Shown: positions 1 to 7,907 of the stretch, piece by piece
Layout: every line of letters starts with the position of its first letter
Numbering within the stretch: position 1 is the stretch's first letter
From: Acidobacteriota bacterium
GTDB taxonomy: Bacteria; Acidobacteriota; Terriglobia; Bryobacterales; Bryobacteraceae
Reading direction: 5' to 3'
Assembly (NCBI GenBank): GCA_026394055.1
Contig: JAPKYZ010000021.1
Coordinates: 1-64,000, forward strand
DNA length: 64,000 nucleotides
Position numbers and translations under genes: made by a program
Notes under the pieces: generated by a model
The model's input: the letters and a program-made list of their open reading frames with translations, nothing else
Told to the model about the DNA's origin: nothing
The model's database searches: none

Positions 1-2
1 CG

Positions 3-593
3 CTGGCTAGCTACATGATCGAAGGTGGCCCCTCCCGCACCTTCCTGCGCACCAAGCAGATGATGTACCGCAACGAGACGTAGTGGCGTCGGCTGATGTG
101 TAAGCTGGTGGACGTGTTGGGACCGTTCGCGCTGATGAAGGTGGCGGCGGGTGCCAAGGCGATCCAGGTATTTGATAGCTGGGTGGGCGCTCTCGGTCCG
201 GACGATTACGTCCGCTTCGTCGCTCCGTATTCCCGCGCCCTGATCGAGCGCATCCGGACGTCCAACGTCCCGGTGATCCACTTCGGCACCGGCGTCGCGG
301 GCTTCTTCAAGGAACTCCATGCCGCGGGCGGCGATGTGATGGGCGTCGACTGGCGCATCAACATCGACCAAGCCTGGATGGACATCAGCTACCGCTCGGC
401 CGTCCAAGGCAACCTGGACCCGGCCGCCCTGTTCGCCCCCTTGCCGGAATTGAAGGCGAAGGTCCACGAACAGCTGAAACGCACGGGCACCCGCCCGGGC
501 CACATCTTCAACCTGGGCCACGGCATCCTGCCGGAGACTCCGGTAGAAGCCGTGAAGGCTTGCGTGCAGATGGTCCGCGAGTTTCGGGCTTAA
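3..593 (+). pseudogene. hemE: uroporphyrinogen decarboxylase, 3' part, with in-frame amber codon
   Basis: Uroporphyrinogen III decarboxylase converts uroporphyrinogen III to coproporphyrinogen III in cytosolic haem synthesis. The window opens inside the gene. Family blocks are readable in one frame: ASYMIEGG at the start, then FDSWVG, IHFGTG, GVDWRI, QGNLDP and the C-terminal FNLGHGILPETP. An in-frame TAG at 81-83 falls between RNET and WRRLM, one residue before the conserved Trp, where relatives carry an ordinary variable residue. The frame is otherwise intact on both sides. The ATG at 96 could start only a 165-residue C-terminal fragment lacking the N-terminal half of the barrel. One base change (for example TTG or CAG to TAG) would explain it. 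Identity is sure; whether the gene is really broken or the base is a sequencing error cannot be told here. Confidence 0.85.
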
Positions 594-614
594 GCTAGCT
601 TCCCATTAATCGTG

Positions 615-766
615 CAGACCGAGCCGCGACCAGCAGGAGCGGTCTGCTCTCAAAACGCACATCAGCACTCGCTGGCGGTGAATTTCGACTCGGGACCAGC
701 GCCCTGCGTTGGTCAGCATACCAGTTCAGTGGGAAAGGCCCCTCCTGCAAGTCGGGGCTCGGTCTG
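615..766. repeat. inverted-repeat element, family A, copy 1
   Basis: A 28-base left arm (615-642, starting CAGACCGAGCCGCGACC) and a right arm (739-766, ending GGGGCTCGGTCTG) are reverse complements at 24 of 28 positions and enclose about 96 bases. A second element with the same arms lies at 8791-8922. The layout, two inverted palindromic modules around a spacer and downstream of a gene, resembles REPIN or MITE-like elements. An open frame runs through the right arm into the antitoxin gene but is not taken as coding. No transposase is nearby. Confidence 0.75.
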
Positions 767-810
767 AGGCGCATTGGTTCCACGAGCTGCGGCGCGTCAT
801 AATGGAACTC

Positions 811-1101
811 ATGGCGACTCTACATATGAGCGAAGCCGAACTCACCGGCGACGTCCATGCCGCCCTGGGCAAAGTGCAGGCGGGTGCCGAGATCATCATC
901 GAGCAGGATCATCGCCCCGTGGCCGTCATCCATTCACCGTTCGAGACGCACTCTCCGGTCAAGGGCCGTTTGATCTCCGAATGCATCGCCTTGTCCGAAG
1001 CCCGTGGCGCCGCCACCGTGCCCGATGAGGGTTTCGCGGAAGACGTGGCCGAAGGGATCAGGGAACGGAGCCAGCCGTGGAATCCGCCCTCCTGGGAGTA
1101 G
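811..1101 (+). CDS. antitoxin of a type II toxin-antitoxin pair (Phd/YefM-like)
   Basis: A 96-residue protein expected to neutralise the PIN toxin encoded immediately downstream and to repress the operon. It starts MATLHMSEAEL and contains the AGAEIIIEQDHRPVAVI stretch typical of Phd/YefM-like antitoxins, then an acidic tail ending NPPSWE that would wrap the toxin. The ATG at 811 is chosen over an in-frame ATG at 802 because MAT-type starts are usual in this family and a GGA lies five bases upstream; the frame further upstream runs into a repeat element. It overlaps the toxin gene by 25 bases, implying co-translation. Confidence 0.8.
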   Translation: MATLHMSEAELTGDVHAALGKVQAGAEIIIEQDHRPVAVIHSPFETHSPVKGRLISECIALSEARGAATVPDEGFAEDVAEGIRERSQPWNPPSWE

Positions 1102-1547
1102 TTCTCGATTCCAGCGTCGCCATTGAAGCTGAGCTGCGACGACTCAATGCGACGGAGCTCCTGCGGCAGTTGGCGGCTCGATTCGGCGATTGTGAGATTG
1201 CCCTTTCAGCGATTAGCGTGGCCGAACTGGCCCACGGGATCCACCGGGCCACAACTCCTGAGCGTTACCGAACCCGGCGCGAGTTCCTTGATGATCTGAA
1301 AGCAGCTGTACCGGTCTATCCAATCCGTGCAGAGACGGCGGAACTGGCTGGTAAGATCGGAGCCGAATCGGCGCGTCGAGGTATAGTCATCCCTTTCGAT
1401 GATCTTTTGATCGGAGTGATTGCGCTGGAGCGCGGATACGCGGTGGCCACTTGCAACACTCGTCATTTCGAGAAGATACCGGGCTTGGTGGTGGTTTCCT
1501 GGCCCGCCCCTCAACCGCTGCCCCCCGTCCGCAGCACCACCCTGTAG
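1077..1547 (+). CDS. vapC: PIN-domain ribonuclease toxin (VapC family)
   Basis: A 156-residue PIN-domain protein, probably a Mg-dependent endoribonuclease cutting RNA such as tRNA. Acidic PIN positions are present: Asp11 in VVLDSSVA, Glu50 in SVAELAHG, Asp108/109 in PFDDLLIG, and the TCNTRHF motif with Asn127 near the end. All expected active-site residues are intact, unlike the two damaged toxins elsewhere in the window. Translation starts at a GTG inside the antitoxin gene. The stop codon lies inside the first unit of a 17-base tandem repeat. High confidence as a VapC-type toxin; the target is unknown. Confidence 0.88.
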   Translation: MESALLGVVLDSSVAIEAELRRLNATELLRQLAARFGDCEIALSAISVAELAHGIHRATTPERYRTRREFLDDLKAAVPVYPIRAETAELAGKIGAESARRGIVIPFDDLLIGVIALERGYAVATCNTRHFEKIPGLVVVSWPAPQPLPPVRSTTL

Positions 1548-1588
1548 TCAGCGCCACCCTGTAGCCAGCGCCACCCTGTAGTCATCGC
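1538..1588. repeat. 17-bp tandem repeat, three units
   Basis: Three near-identical 17-base units at 1538-1554, 1555-1571 and 1572-1588, each beginning CACCCTGTAG. The first contains the TAG stop of the vapC gene, so the repeat looks like slippage duplication of the gene's last codons and stop. Units differ at one or two positions. Confidence 0.9.
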
Positions 1589-1648
1589 CCATTCCCTCCG
1601 ATACCAGGGAGTGTTCGTGTCGACCCTATCACTCGTGCAGGACCTTCC

Positions 1649-4129
1649 GTGAGCCCAGATCAGTGGGAGCGGTTGGAGACCGCCGTTGCGGCGCTATTGA
1701 CGCCTGCCGTGGGGGCTGACACTCAGCTTCGCGGGCTGGAACAGGCCGTGGTGGCGACTGCGGCGTCGGATTCGGGCTGGGAGCCGACGCCTCACGGTCT
1801 TGCGGATCACGCGGGGCATGCGGCCAAGCTGCGGCCGGGCGATCCGTTTGGGGAGTGGCATCTCGTGCGGGAGCTGGATGCTGGGCCGCTGGGGACGGCT
1901 TGGCTGGCGGAGGGCACTGAAGGCGGGCGGACGCGGCAGGTGGTGGTGAAGTTTGTCCCCGTCTCGCTGGTGGACCCCGAGTTGCGCCGCCAATTTGCCC
2001 GGGAGATCCGGCTGCTGGCCCGCCTGCAACACCCCGCCATCGCGGAGCTAATTGACGCCGGCATGGGCCCCGGTGGCAACGCCTATTTTGTGCTCGAATC
2101 CGTCGAAGGCACCCCGATCACCCAGTGGACCCAAGGGTCCCTCACCCGCCGTATTGAGCTGATGGTGGAAGTGGCGCGCGCGGTCCAGTTTGCGCATCGC
2201 CAACTGGTCCTGCATCTCGACCTACAGCCCAGCCGCATCCTGGTGACCGAAGACGGCCAACCCAAGCTGCTGGAGTTTGGTTTGGCGCGCCTGGAAACCG
2301 AGGAGATCAGCGACGCGGACGCACCGGTGATCTCCACTGCCGCGCCCAGTATCGAGTACGCCAGCCCGGAACAGCTTCTGGATCAGGAGGCCACCGCTTC
2401 GTCTGATGTTTACTCACTGGGCGTGATCGCCTTTGAGCTGTTCACCGGCCAGGCGGCGCACCCCTGGGCGGAACTGCCGGAGCGGCATCTGCTGCTCGAG
2501 GCCGAGACGTGGGCCTTGCCTGATTGCGACCTGCCCCGCCCGCTGCAACGGATCCTGGAGCGCGCCACCCACCCGGATCCGGTGCTCCGTTACGAAGCAG
2601 CGTCCACCTTCGCGGATGAACTGGAACGATTCCTTTCGGGCGATGCCGCGGCCCCGGCGCCCACCCCGGCGTCTTCCGATTGGCGAGGCCTTGCCCAACA
2701 GTACCGGCCCGTGTGGATGGGTGCGGCAGCGGTGTTGGCCGTGGCGGTGCTGATCGCATTGATCGCGGGATGGCATGCGATGCGGGCCACCAGCCAGAAG
2801 GAAGCCGCGTTGGCCAGCCAGCAGCAGGCCGAACAGACCGCCCTGCAACAGGCGCAAGCCCGGCGTGCGGCGGAGCGCGCCCGAGACCAGGCCGTAGCCA
2901 GCCGCTTGGCCACGCTGCAGCAACGCGACGCCGCCGACGCCCGGCTGGCCGAGGTGCTCGACCTCAGCCATGCCACCATCGACGGCACCTATCGCGCCAT
3001 TCGAGACCTGCCCGGCGCCACTGCCGCCACCGCCGGCATCCTCCGGCAAACCGTTGCCACCATTGAGCAATGGGATGAGGACGACTCCGCCGATGCCCGC
3101 ATTGGTGAGCTGTTAGCCGACACCTACGCCGGTCTGGCGGGTTTGATCGGGGCCGACAGCTCCAAGCCAGGTGAGCTGCAGGAGGCCTGGAACCTGCGCC
3201 AAAAAGAGATCGCCGTCCGCACTCGTTTGATTGAGCAGACCCGAGTGAAGCCGGACGCTGAGCAGCGGTTGGCGGAGGCGCATCTCGATCACTGGCTGCT
3301 CACCCAACGCCTGGGTCAACCGGTGGCCGCGGCGGCCATCGCCCGCTGGGAAGGCTCCTGGGTCCGCTGGCTGAAGGGCCGGCCGCGGGATGTCTCGGTG
3401 TTGCGTGGCGCCGGGCTTTACTACTTTGCCCGCTACCTACTGCTGCCCGGCGGCAAGCTGTCCAACCTCACCCACGCCACGCGCTACTGGGAACAGGAGC
3501 AGAAGCTGAGCGGTGGCAGCGACAGCAGCTGGCGGAATCTGGCGCTGGCCTATCGCTCACAAGCGGCGCTACCCGCGGTCCGGGCGGAGGCGCGCCGCCA
3601 CGCCCTGGCGCAGGCGATCCGCTACGGGGAGAAGCGCCTCCAGGCCCAACCGTCCCAGTCCGCGGCCCGGCGCGAGTTGGCGCTGGATCTGGCCGCCGTC
3701 GGGGAGCTGGATTTGGAGGCTAAGGATTACGCTGCCGCCGCCACTGGGTTCCGCAGCGCCGCGGAGCAACTGCGCACTCTGGCCGCTCTCAATGCCGCCG
3801 AGTTCCAACCCGCGGCCCAGCTGGCGGTGCTGCGCGGTCTGGCCCGGAGCCTTTGGAAGGCGGAGGATTGGGCGGGGCTCGACCAGGAGGCGCCGCACTG
3901 GCGCGCCTTGGCGGCCAAGGACGCTCCGCCGGCCGACCAAGCACTTTCGGCCCTGATCGAGGGCGACCGCGCCCAGCAGCGTCGCGATCTGCCCCGGGCC
4001 TGTGAATTCTGGGGCCACGCCCGCAGTGCCGCAACTGAGGCCGCCCGGTCGGGTTTAATCTTTATCGACACAGAGGCGTTGCGCAGCCGGCAGGCATTGT
4101 GTCCTGAGCATCCGGCCCCGAATCCGTAA
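1649..4129 (+). CDS. Ser/Thr kinase-like membrane protein with degenerate catalytic motifs
   Basis: An 826-residue protein with a kinase fold at about 68-330, a single membrane helix at about 355-377, an Ala/Gln-rich coiled coil at about 380-435 and a long helical TPR-like tail likely outside the cytoplasm. The ATP-binding Lys101 (VVVKF) and alphaC Glu119 are present and Asp191 of the catalytic loop is kept. However, the loop reads HLDLQPSR instead of HRDLKPSN (Lys to Gln193, Asn to Arg196), the DFG motif reads EFG (Glu209), and the Gly-rich loop is reduced to DAGPLGT. Losing the metal-binding Asn and DFG Asp argues for weak or no phosphotransfer, so it may be a pseudokinase sensor. GTG start. 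The N-terminal MSPDQWERLE is common in acidobacterial kinases. The secreted SIMPL-like gene follows 24 bases downstream. Confidence 0.88.
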   Translation: MSPDQWERLETAVAALLTPAVGADTQLRGLEQAVVATAASDSGWEPTPHGLADHAGHAAKLRPGDPFGEWHLVRELDAGPLGTAWLAEGTEGGRTRQVVVKFVPVSLVDPELRRQFAREIRLLARLQHPAIAELIDAGMGPGGNAYFVLESVEGTPITQWTQGSLTRRIELMVEVARAVQFAHRQLVLHLDLQPSRILVTEDGQPKLLEFGLARLETEEISDADAPVISTAAPSIEYASPEQLLDQEATASSDVYSLGVIAFELFTGQAAHPWAELPERHLLLEAETWALPDCDLPRPLQRILERATHPDPVLRYEAASTFADELERFLSGDAAAPAPTPASSDWRGLAQQYRPVWMGAAAVLAVAVLIALIAGWHAMRATSQKEAALASQQQAEQTALQQAQARRAAERARDQAVASRLATLQQRDAADARLAEVLDLSHATIDGTYRAIRDLPGATAATAGILRQTVATIEQWDEDDSADARIGELLADTYAGLAGLIGADSSKPGELQEAWNLRQKEIAVRTRLIEQTRVKPDAEQRLAEAHLDHWLLTQRLGQPVAAAAIARWEGSWVRWLKGRPRDVSVLRGAGLYYFARYLLLPGGKLSNLTHATRYWEQEQKLSGGSDSSWRNLALAYRSQAALPAVRAEARRHALAQAIRYGEKRLQAQPSQSAARRELALDLAAVGELDLEAKDYAAAATGFRSAAEQLRTLAALNAAEFQPAAQLAVLRGLARSLWKAEDWAGLDQEAPHWRALAAKDAPPADQALSALIEGDRAQQRRDLPRACEFWGHARSAATEAARSGLIFIDTEALRSRQALCPEHPAPNP

Positions 4130-4153
4130 GCGTCCCCTGGAGACAGGATTGCC

Positions 4154-4831
4154 GTGACGATCAACCAGCCCTACCATCGAACTATGCAGCAGTTTGTCCA
4201 CACCCTTTGTCCCTCTCGCGCCATTTGCTTCATCGCGGTCCTCGCGGCCGCACTCGTTTCGGCAGGTCCGGCCGCGGCGCAGTCCACCGTGGTCACCACG
4301 CCCCGCACGGTGACGGTTACCATTTCGCAGGACGTCAATGCCCCGGCCGATTCGCTCCGCATCCGGTTCCGCTACCTGGACGTGAACCGCTCCGTCGACG
4401 ATGTGGTCGGCGTACTCGCCAGCAATCAGATCGCGGTCAGCAAGGACGACCTGGTGGATGTCGGCTATCAATCCTCCTCCACCACCACGGCCATCTACCC
4501 CTACTACTCGTTTGACATCGACGTCCCGGTGAGCGGCTTTGGCGACTTCTACACCAAGCTGGCCAAGGTCAACAGCACCCAGCAGAACTCCGCCGTTAGT
4601 ATTGTGTCCACCTACGCCCGGGTGGCGGCGCTGAATGATGACAAGCGGGCCGCCGTGCTGGCCGATCTCGCCAAGCAAGCCAAAACTCGCGCGCAGGCGC
4701 TGGTGGCCACCATGACCGCCGCCGATGGCACCGCGGCGGTGTTGGGCGACATCCAGTCGGTGCAGGAGTTCATCTCCTTTGCCGGCTTAAAGGCCACCGT
4801 CTCGCTGAGCGCCACCTTCCTGGTGAAGTAA
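4154..4831 (+). CDS. SIMPL (DUF541)-like secreted protein
   Basis: A 225-residue protein with an N-terminal signal (hydrophobic CFIAVLAAALVSAGPAAA, cleavage likely after AAA-Q) and a mature domain resembling SIMPL/DUF541: an initial strand VTVTISQDVNAPADS, a central SKDDLVDVGYQSS segment and a late helix with AKQAKTRAQALVA. Members are periplasmic or surface proteins of uncertain role. The GTG start at 4154 has GGAGA ten bases upstream; an in-frame ATG at 4184 has no visible ribosome site. It follows the kinase-like gene closely and may share its transcript. Family assignment is by pattern only. Confidence 0.65.
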   Translation: MTINQPYHRTMQQFVHTLCPSRAICFIAVLAAALVSAGPAAAQSTVVTTPRTVTVTISQDVNAPADSLRIRFRYLDVNRSVDDVVGVLASNQIAVSKDDLVDVGYQSSSTTTAIYPYYSFDIDVPVSGFGDFYTKLAKVNSTQQNSAVSIVSTYARVAALNDDKRAAVLADLAKQAKTRAQALVATMTAADGTAAVLGDIQSVQEFISFAGLKATVSLSATFLVK

Positions 4832-4920
4832 CCCCGGGCGCCTTGCGCTCCGCCTCACCGCTCGGTCAAACTTGTCATAAGCCGCGCCCCTCCACCCGGA
4901 GTGACGGCGCGGCGTGGATC

Positions 4921-4956
4921 TTGACAAATAGCGAAGAAACGGCGAACATACAGAGG
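4921..4956 (+). promoter_or_regulatory. recA promoter region with possible SOS-type operator
   Basis: TTGACA at 4921-4926 is a perfect -35; the best -10 at 17-base spacing (GAACAT, 4944-4949) is poor. GAAG at 4933-4936 and GAAC at 4944-4947, seven bases apart, approach the GAAC-N7-GAAC form of the LexA box known from alphaproteobacteria, with one mismatch. AGAGG just before the start is the ribosome site. LexA specificity in this lineage is not known to me. Confidence 0.4.
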
Positions 4957-4958
4957 CC

Positions 4959-6026
4959 ATGGCAACCAACGACAGCAAAGAGCGCGACCGCAATCTGACC
5001 AACGTACTCGGACAGCTTGAAAAGCAGTATGGCAAGGGCTCCATTGTCCGGCTGGGCTCCAAGGACGCGGTGCAGCCGGTGGCGGCGATCTCCACCGGCT
5101 CCATCTCGGTGGACTATGCACTGGGCGTCGGCGGCTTCCCGCGCGGCCGCATTTGCGAGATCTTCGGGCCGGAATCGTCCGGTAAGACCACCATCGCCCT
5201 GCAGCTGGTAGCCCAGGCGCAGAAGGCCGGCGGCATGGCGGCGTTTATCGACGTCGAACACGCTCTCGACCCCGGCTATGCCCAGAAGTTGGGCGTCGAT
5301 ATCGACAACCTGCTGGTTTCGCAGCCGGATTATGCCGAACAGGCGCTCGAGATCACCAATTCGCTGATCAGCTCGGGCTCGATCGACATCCTGGTGGTCG
5401 ACTCCGTCGCCGCGCTGGTGCCCAAAGCCGAACTCGATGGCGAAATGGGTGATGCCTTTGTGGGCATCCAGGCGCGTCTGATGTCGCAGGCAATGCGCAA
5501 GCTCACCGGCACGGTGTCGAAGTCGAACACCTGCCTGGTCTTTATCAACCAGATTCGCGAGAAGATCGGCGTCATGTTTGGCAGCCCGGAAACCACGTCC
5601 GGCGGCCGCGCGCTGAAGTTCTACTCCTCCGTCCGCGTCGACATCCGCCGCATAGCCGCCATCAAGGAAGGCGAAGTAGTCAGCGGCAACCGCACCAAGC
5701 TGAAGGTGGTCAAGAACAAGGTGGCTCCGCCGTTCCGCGAAGCTGAGTTCGACATTCTCTACGGCGAAGGCATCTCCAAAGAGGGCGATCTGCTGGACCT
5801 GGGGGTGGCGCAGAACATCGTCGACAAGAGCGGCTCCTGGTTCAGCTACAAGGGCGATCGCATCGGCCAGGGCCGCGAGAATGTCCGCCAGTTCCTGAAA
5901 GACAACCCGGACATGTGCGCCGCCATCGACGCCGAAGTCCGTTTGAAGCTGGGCCTGCCCGCCCCCGGCATGTCGCCCAACATCGAGCATGAGCCGGAGC
6001 CCAAGGCCGCCAAGGCGCGCGGGTAG
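4959..6026 (+). CDS. recA: recombinase RecA
   Basis: A 355-residue RecA: DNA-dependent ATPase that forms the strand-exchange filament and stimulates LexA self-cleavage. Seen directly: Walker [10 protein letters not shown], the [10 protein letters not shown] segment, Walker [11 protein letters not shown], loop regions including [14 protein letters not shown], and [14 protein letters not shown]. Length and collinearity with the family are normal and the C-terminus is the usual variable acidic/basic tail. The start is fixed by AGAGG upstream and by the family N-terminus. It is a single gene, followed by a repeat element rather than recX. Confidence 0.98.
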   Translation: MATNDSKERDRNLTNVLGQLEKQYGKGSIVRLGSKDAVQPVAAISTGSISVDYALGVGGFPRGRICEIFGPESSGKTTIALQLVAQAQKAGGMAAFIDVEHALDPGYAQKLGVDIDNLLVSQPDYAEQALEITNSLISSGSIDILVVDSVAALVPKAELDGEMGDAFVGIQARLMSQAMRKLTGTVSKSNTCLVFINQIREKIGVMFGSPETTSGGRALKFYSSVRVDIRRIAAIKEGEVVSGNRTKLKVVKNKVAPPFREAEFDILYGEGISKEGDLLDLGVAQNIVDKSGSWFSYKGDRIGQGRENVRQFLKDNPDMCAAIDAEVRLKLGLPAPGMSPNIEHEPEPKAAKARG

Positions 6027-6058
6027 CGCCATGGGTCGGCAACTGTTGCGGGTCAGCC

Positions 6059-6199
6059 GGTGGCGCAGGCTTTCAACCTGCAGCGGGACCTTCAGTCCCG
6101 CCGGTTTACGGCATGCGGCCGACCCGAACAAGATTCTGTGTCCGAGCACTCACTCGGGGCGGACGGAAGCCCGCCTGCAGGCTGAAAGCCTGCGCCACC
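6059..6199. repeat. inverted-repeat element, family B, copy 1
   Basis: The left end (6059-6083, beginning GGTGGCGCAGGCTTTCA) and right end (6175-6199, ending AAGCCTGCGCCACC) are near-perfect reverse complements. Inside are two further small palindromes, CGGGACCTTCAGTCCCG and a CGGGGCGGACGGAAGCC stretch, also found in copy 2 at 11796-11911. It fills the gap between recA and tag. No coding content is inferred. Confidence 0.8.
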
Positions 6200-6236
6200 C
6201 TGATCTGAATCTCGCGCAACTGGACACGGTGGCCGC

Positions 6237-6863
6237 ATGACGGAAGACAAGCTCTTTCTCGCGCCGGATGGCCAGCCGCGGTGCTGGTGGTGCGCCGCGG
6301 AGCCGCTCTATGTCGACTATCACGACCAGGAGTGGGGTTTCCCGGTCACTGACGACCGCCGGCTGTTTGAGAAGATTTGCCTGGAAGGCTTCCAGTCCGG
6401 CCTCAGCTGGTTGACCATCCTCCGCAAGCGCCCCCACTTCCGCCAAGCCTTCGCCAACTTTGAGTTTCAGCGCGTCGCCCAGTTTGGTGAGGCTGACGTG
6501 GAGCGCCTGCTGGCCGACACGGGCATTGTCCGGCACCGCGGCAAGATCGAAGCCACCATCAACAACGCGGCCCGGGCGGTGGAGCTGGCCGGGGAGTTCG
6601 GCTCCTTGTCCCGCTACTTCTGGCGGTATGAACCGGCGCCGTCATCGCGCCCCACCCGGTTCACCCATGCGGAACTGGCGAAGATCACCACTTGCCCGGA
6701 AGTGGTGGCGCTGTCCAAGGACCTCAAGCGCCGCGGGTGGAAGTTTGTCGGGCCAACGACGATCTACGCCTTCATGCAGGCCATGGGTCTGGTGAATGAC
6801 CACCTGGAGGGATGCGCCATTAGGGCCTCCGCGGAGCAGGTTCGCCCCACGGTTCGGGCCTGA
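6237..6863 (+). CDS. tag: DNA-3-methyladenine glycosylase I
   Basis: A 208-residue base-excision enzyme removing 3-methyladenine from alkylated DNA. The Tag signature is complete: RCWWC with Cys16, YHDQEWG with His29, GFQSGLSWLTILRKR, FVGPTTIYAFMQAMGLVNDH, and the H-x3-C pair (DHLEGC) that with Cys16 and His29 binds zinc in the E. coli enzyme. Length is slightly above the E. coli protein owing to both ends. No convincing ribosome site is seen upstream of the ATG. It stands alone between a repeat element and the HU gene. Confidence 0.96.
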   Translation: MTEDKLFLAPDGQPRCWWCAAEPLYVDYHDQEWGFPVTDDRRLFEKICLEGFQSGLSWLTILRKRPHFRQAFANFEFQRVAQFGEADVERLLADTGIVRHRGKIEATINNAARAVELAGEFGSLSRYFWRYEPAPSSRPTRFTHAELAKITTCPEVVALSKDLKRRGWKFVGPTTIYAFMQAMGLVNDHLEGCAIRASAEQVRPTVRA

Positions 6864-6891
6864 GGACGGCCCTCAAGGCCGGGTAACCCCT

Positions 6892-6968
6892 AAAACATTC
6901 TCGTTTTGAAATGTTTTTGTGGATTTCATGCTGAAAAGCCCGGAAAATGGCTCTTTTTAGGGCTTTTC
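6892..6968. other. two inverted repeats between tag and the HU gene
   Basis: AAAACATT (6892-6899) pairs with AATGTTTT (6910-6917), and GAAAAGCCC (6933-6941) pairs perfectly with GGGCTTTTC (6960-6968). The first ends in a T run and could terminate tag; the second lies just upstream of the HU promoter and might be terminator or operator. Confidence 0.45.
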
Positions 6969-6972
6969 TCCC

Positions 6973-7001
6973 TTTACAGGGCCTATCGGGGCCTGTATGA
7001 T
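6973..7001 (+). promoter_or_regulatory. sigma70-type promoter of the HU gene
   Basis: TTTACA (6973-6978) and TATGAT (6996-7001) are separated by exactly 17 bases; each matches the consensus at five of six positions. The predicted start near 7008 leaves a 5' leader of about 50 bases ending in AAGGAG before the HU start codon. It is one of the best promoter matches in the window, fitting an abundant nucleoid protein. Confidence 0.75.
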
Positions 7002-7059
7002 GGGGACGAATTCGGACTTCTTCAGTTGAAGTCCACGGGAGAATCGGTAAAGGAGAAAT

Positions 7060-7377
7060 ATGGCCGAAAGAATGACACAAGCGCAGTTGGTATCCGCATT
7101 GGCCGACACCAACGGAATGACGAAAGCCCAGACGAAGGCTTTCCTGACCAGCATCTCAGATCTGGCCGTGAAGGAAACCAAGAAGAACGGCGAGTTCGTC
7201 GTTCCGGGCATTGGCAAGCTGGTCCGCCGCGAGACCAAGGCGCGCATGGGCCGCAACCCCGCCACGGGCGCGGCGATCAAGATCCCCGCCAAGAAGGTGG
7301 TGAAGTTCCGCGTCGCCAAGGCTCTCAAAGATGCCATCGTGCCGCCGAAGGCGCCGAAGGCTGCCAAGAAGGCGTAG
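7060..7377 (+). CDS. HU/IHF-family DNA-binding protein
   Basis: A 105-residue histone-like protein that bends DNA and compacts the nucleoid. The N-terminal helix pair (MTQAQLVSALADTNGMTKAQ), the VPGIGKL segment and the arm motif GRNPATGAAIKIPAKKVVKF are canonical. The tail PPKAPKAAKKA is a short lysine/alanine extension, seen in some HU proteins, that may add nonspecific DNA contacts. AAGGAG precedes the ATG at good spacing, a strong promoter lies upstream and a strong terminator downstream, so it is monocistronic. Confidence 0.95.
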   Translation: MAERMTQAQLVSALADTNGMTKAQTKAFLTSISDLAVKETKKNGEFVVPGIGKLVRRETKARMGRNPATGAAIKIPAKKVVKFRVAKALKDAIVPPKAPKAAKKA

Positions 7378-7450
7378 GCTTAACTGACACCAGGGCCTGG
7401 CACTCCAGCCGGGCCGGTGCTCACGTCGCTCGATAGACTGCTCCAAATAG

Positions 7451-7493
7451 CAAAACCCCGCAGCTCCCTTTACGGGAATGTCGCGGGGTTTTT
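7451..7493. terminator. bidirectional rho-independent terminator
   Basis: AAAACCCCGC (7452-7461) pairs with GCGGGGTTTT (7483-7492) around a 21-base loop, with an A run on one side and a T run on the other. It sits between the convergent HU gene and tatA and can serve both. Confidence 0.9.
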
Positions 7494-7551
7494 GTTTGCT
7501 TGAAACCGAATACGGGCTGCCACTTGGTACTGCGGGCGGCACCGGGAAGCC

Positions 7552-7746
7552 TTATGCCTGCTTCTTTTCCTCGGGTTTGTCTTCGCTCTTGAGGGCGTTC
7601 TTAAAGTTCTTGATGCCTTCGCCCAAGCCCTTGGCCACCTCGGGGATCTTACGGCCGCCGAATAGAAGTACGGCGACGGCGAGAATAATGAGCAACTCGG
7701 GCACGCCGAGCGGTCCCATAAACGCCAGCCGATCAATGGACTGCAT
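7552..7746 (-). CDS. tatA: twin-arginine translocase subunit TatA/E
   Basis: A 64-residue membrane protein forming the size-fitting pore of the Tat pathway. It shows the family architecture: one membrane helix ([15 protein letters not shown]), the hinge [21 protein letters not shown] with the conserved FG pair, an amphipathic helix, then a short charged tail. No tatB or tatC lies nearby. Many proteins in the window carry Tat signals (hydroxyacid dehydrogenase, DUF1501 proteins, amine oxidase), so the pathway is clearly used. It is convergent with the HU gene across a shared terminator. Confidence 0.93.
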   Translation of the reverse strand: MQSIDRLAFMGPLGVPELLIILAVAVLLFGGRKIPEVAKGLGEGIKNFKNALKSEDKPEEKKQA

Positions 7747-7907
7747 AGGCCTCCTTCTTCAGACTCTCCTATTGTAGGTGCATGCACACCTTCAGCGCAA
7801 CGCGTCTGACATGAGGCTCCTCTTGCCCGGCATCGGACCATCAGCCGCGCCAACCCTCCAAGGGGTGCCTATGCCGCCGGGTGCCGGTTGACGATAAGCT
7901 ATCCGTT

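Noticed and set aside
709..810. Longer start for the antitoxin at 709
   Set aside because: Would translate the arm of a repeat element; family starts MAT at 811.
4875..6149. Long open frame antisense to recA
   Set aside because: Its length follows from the GC-rich codon use of recA; the product has no recognisable motif.
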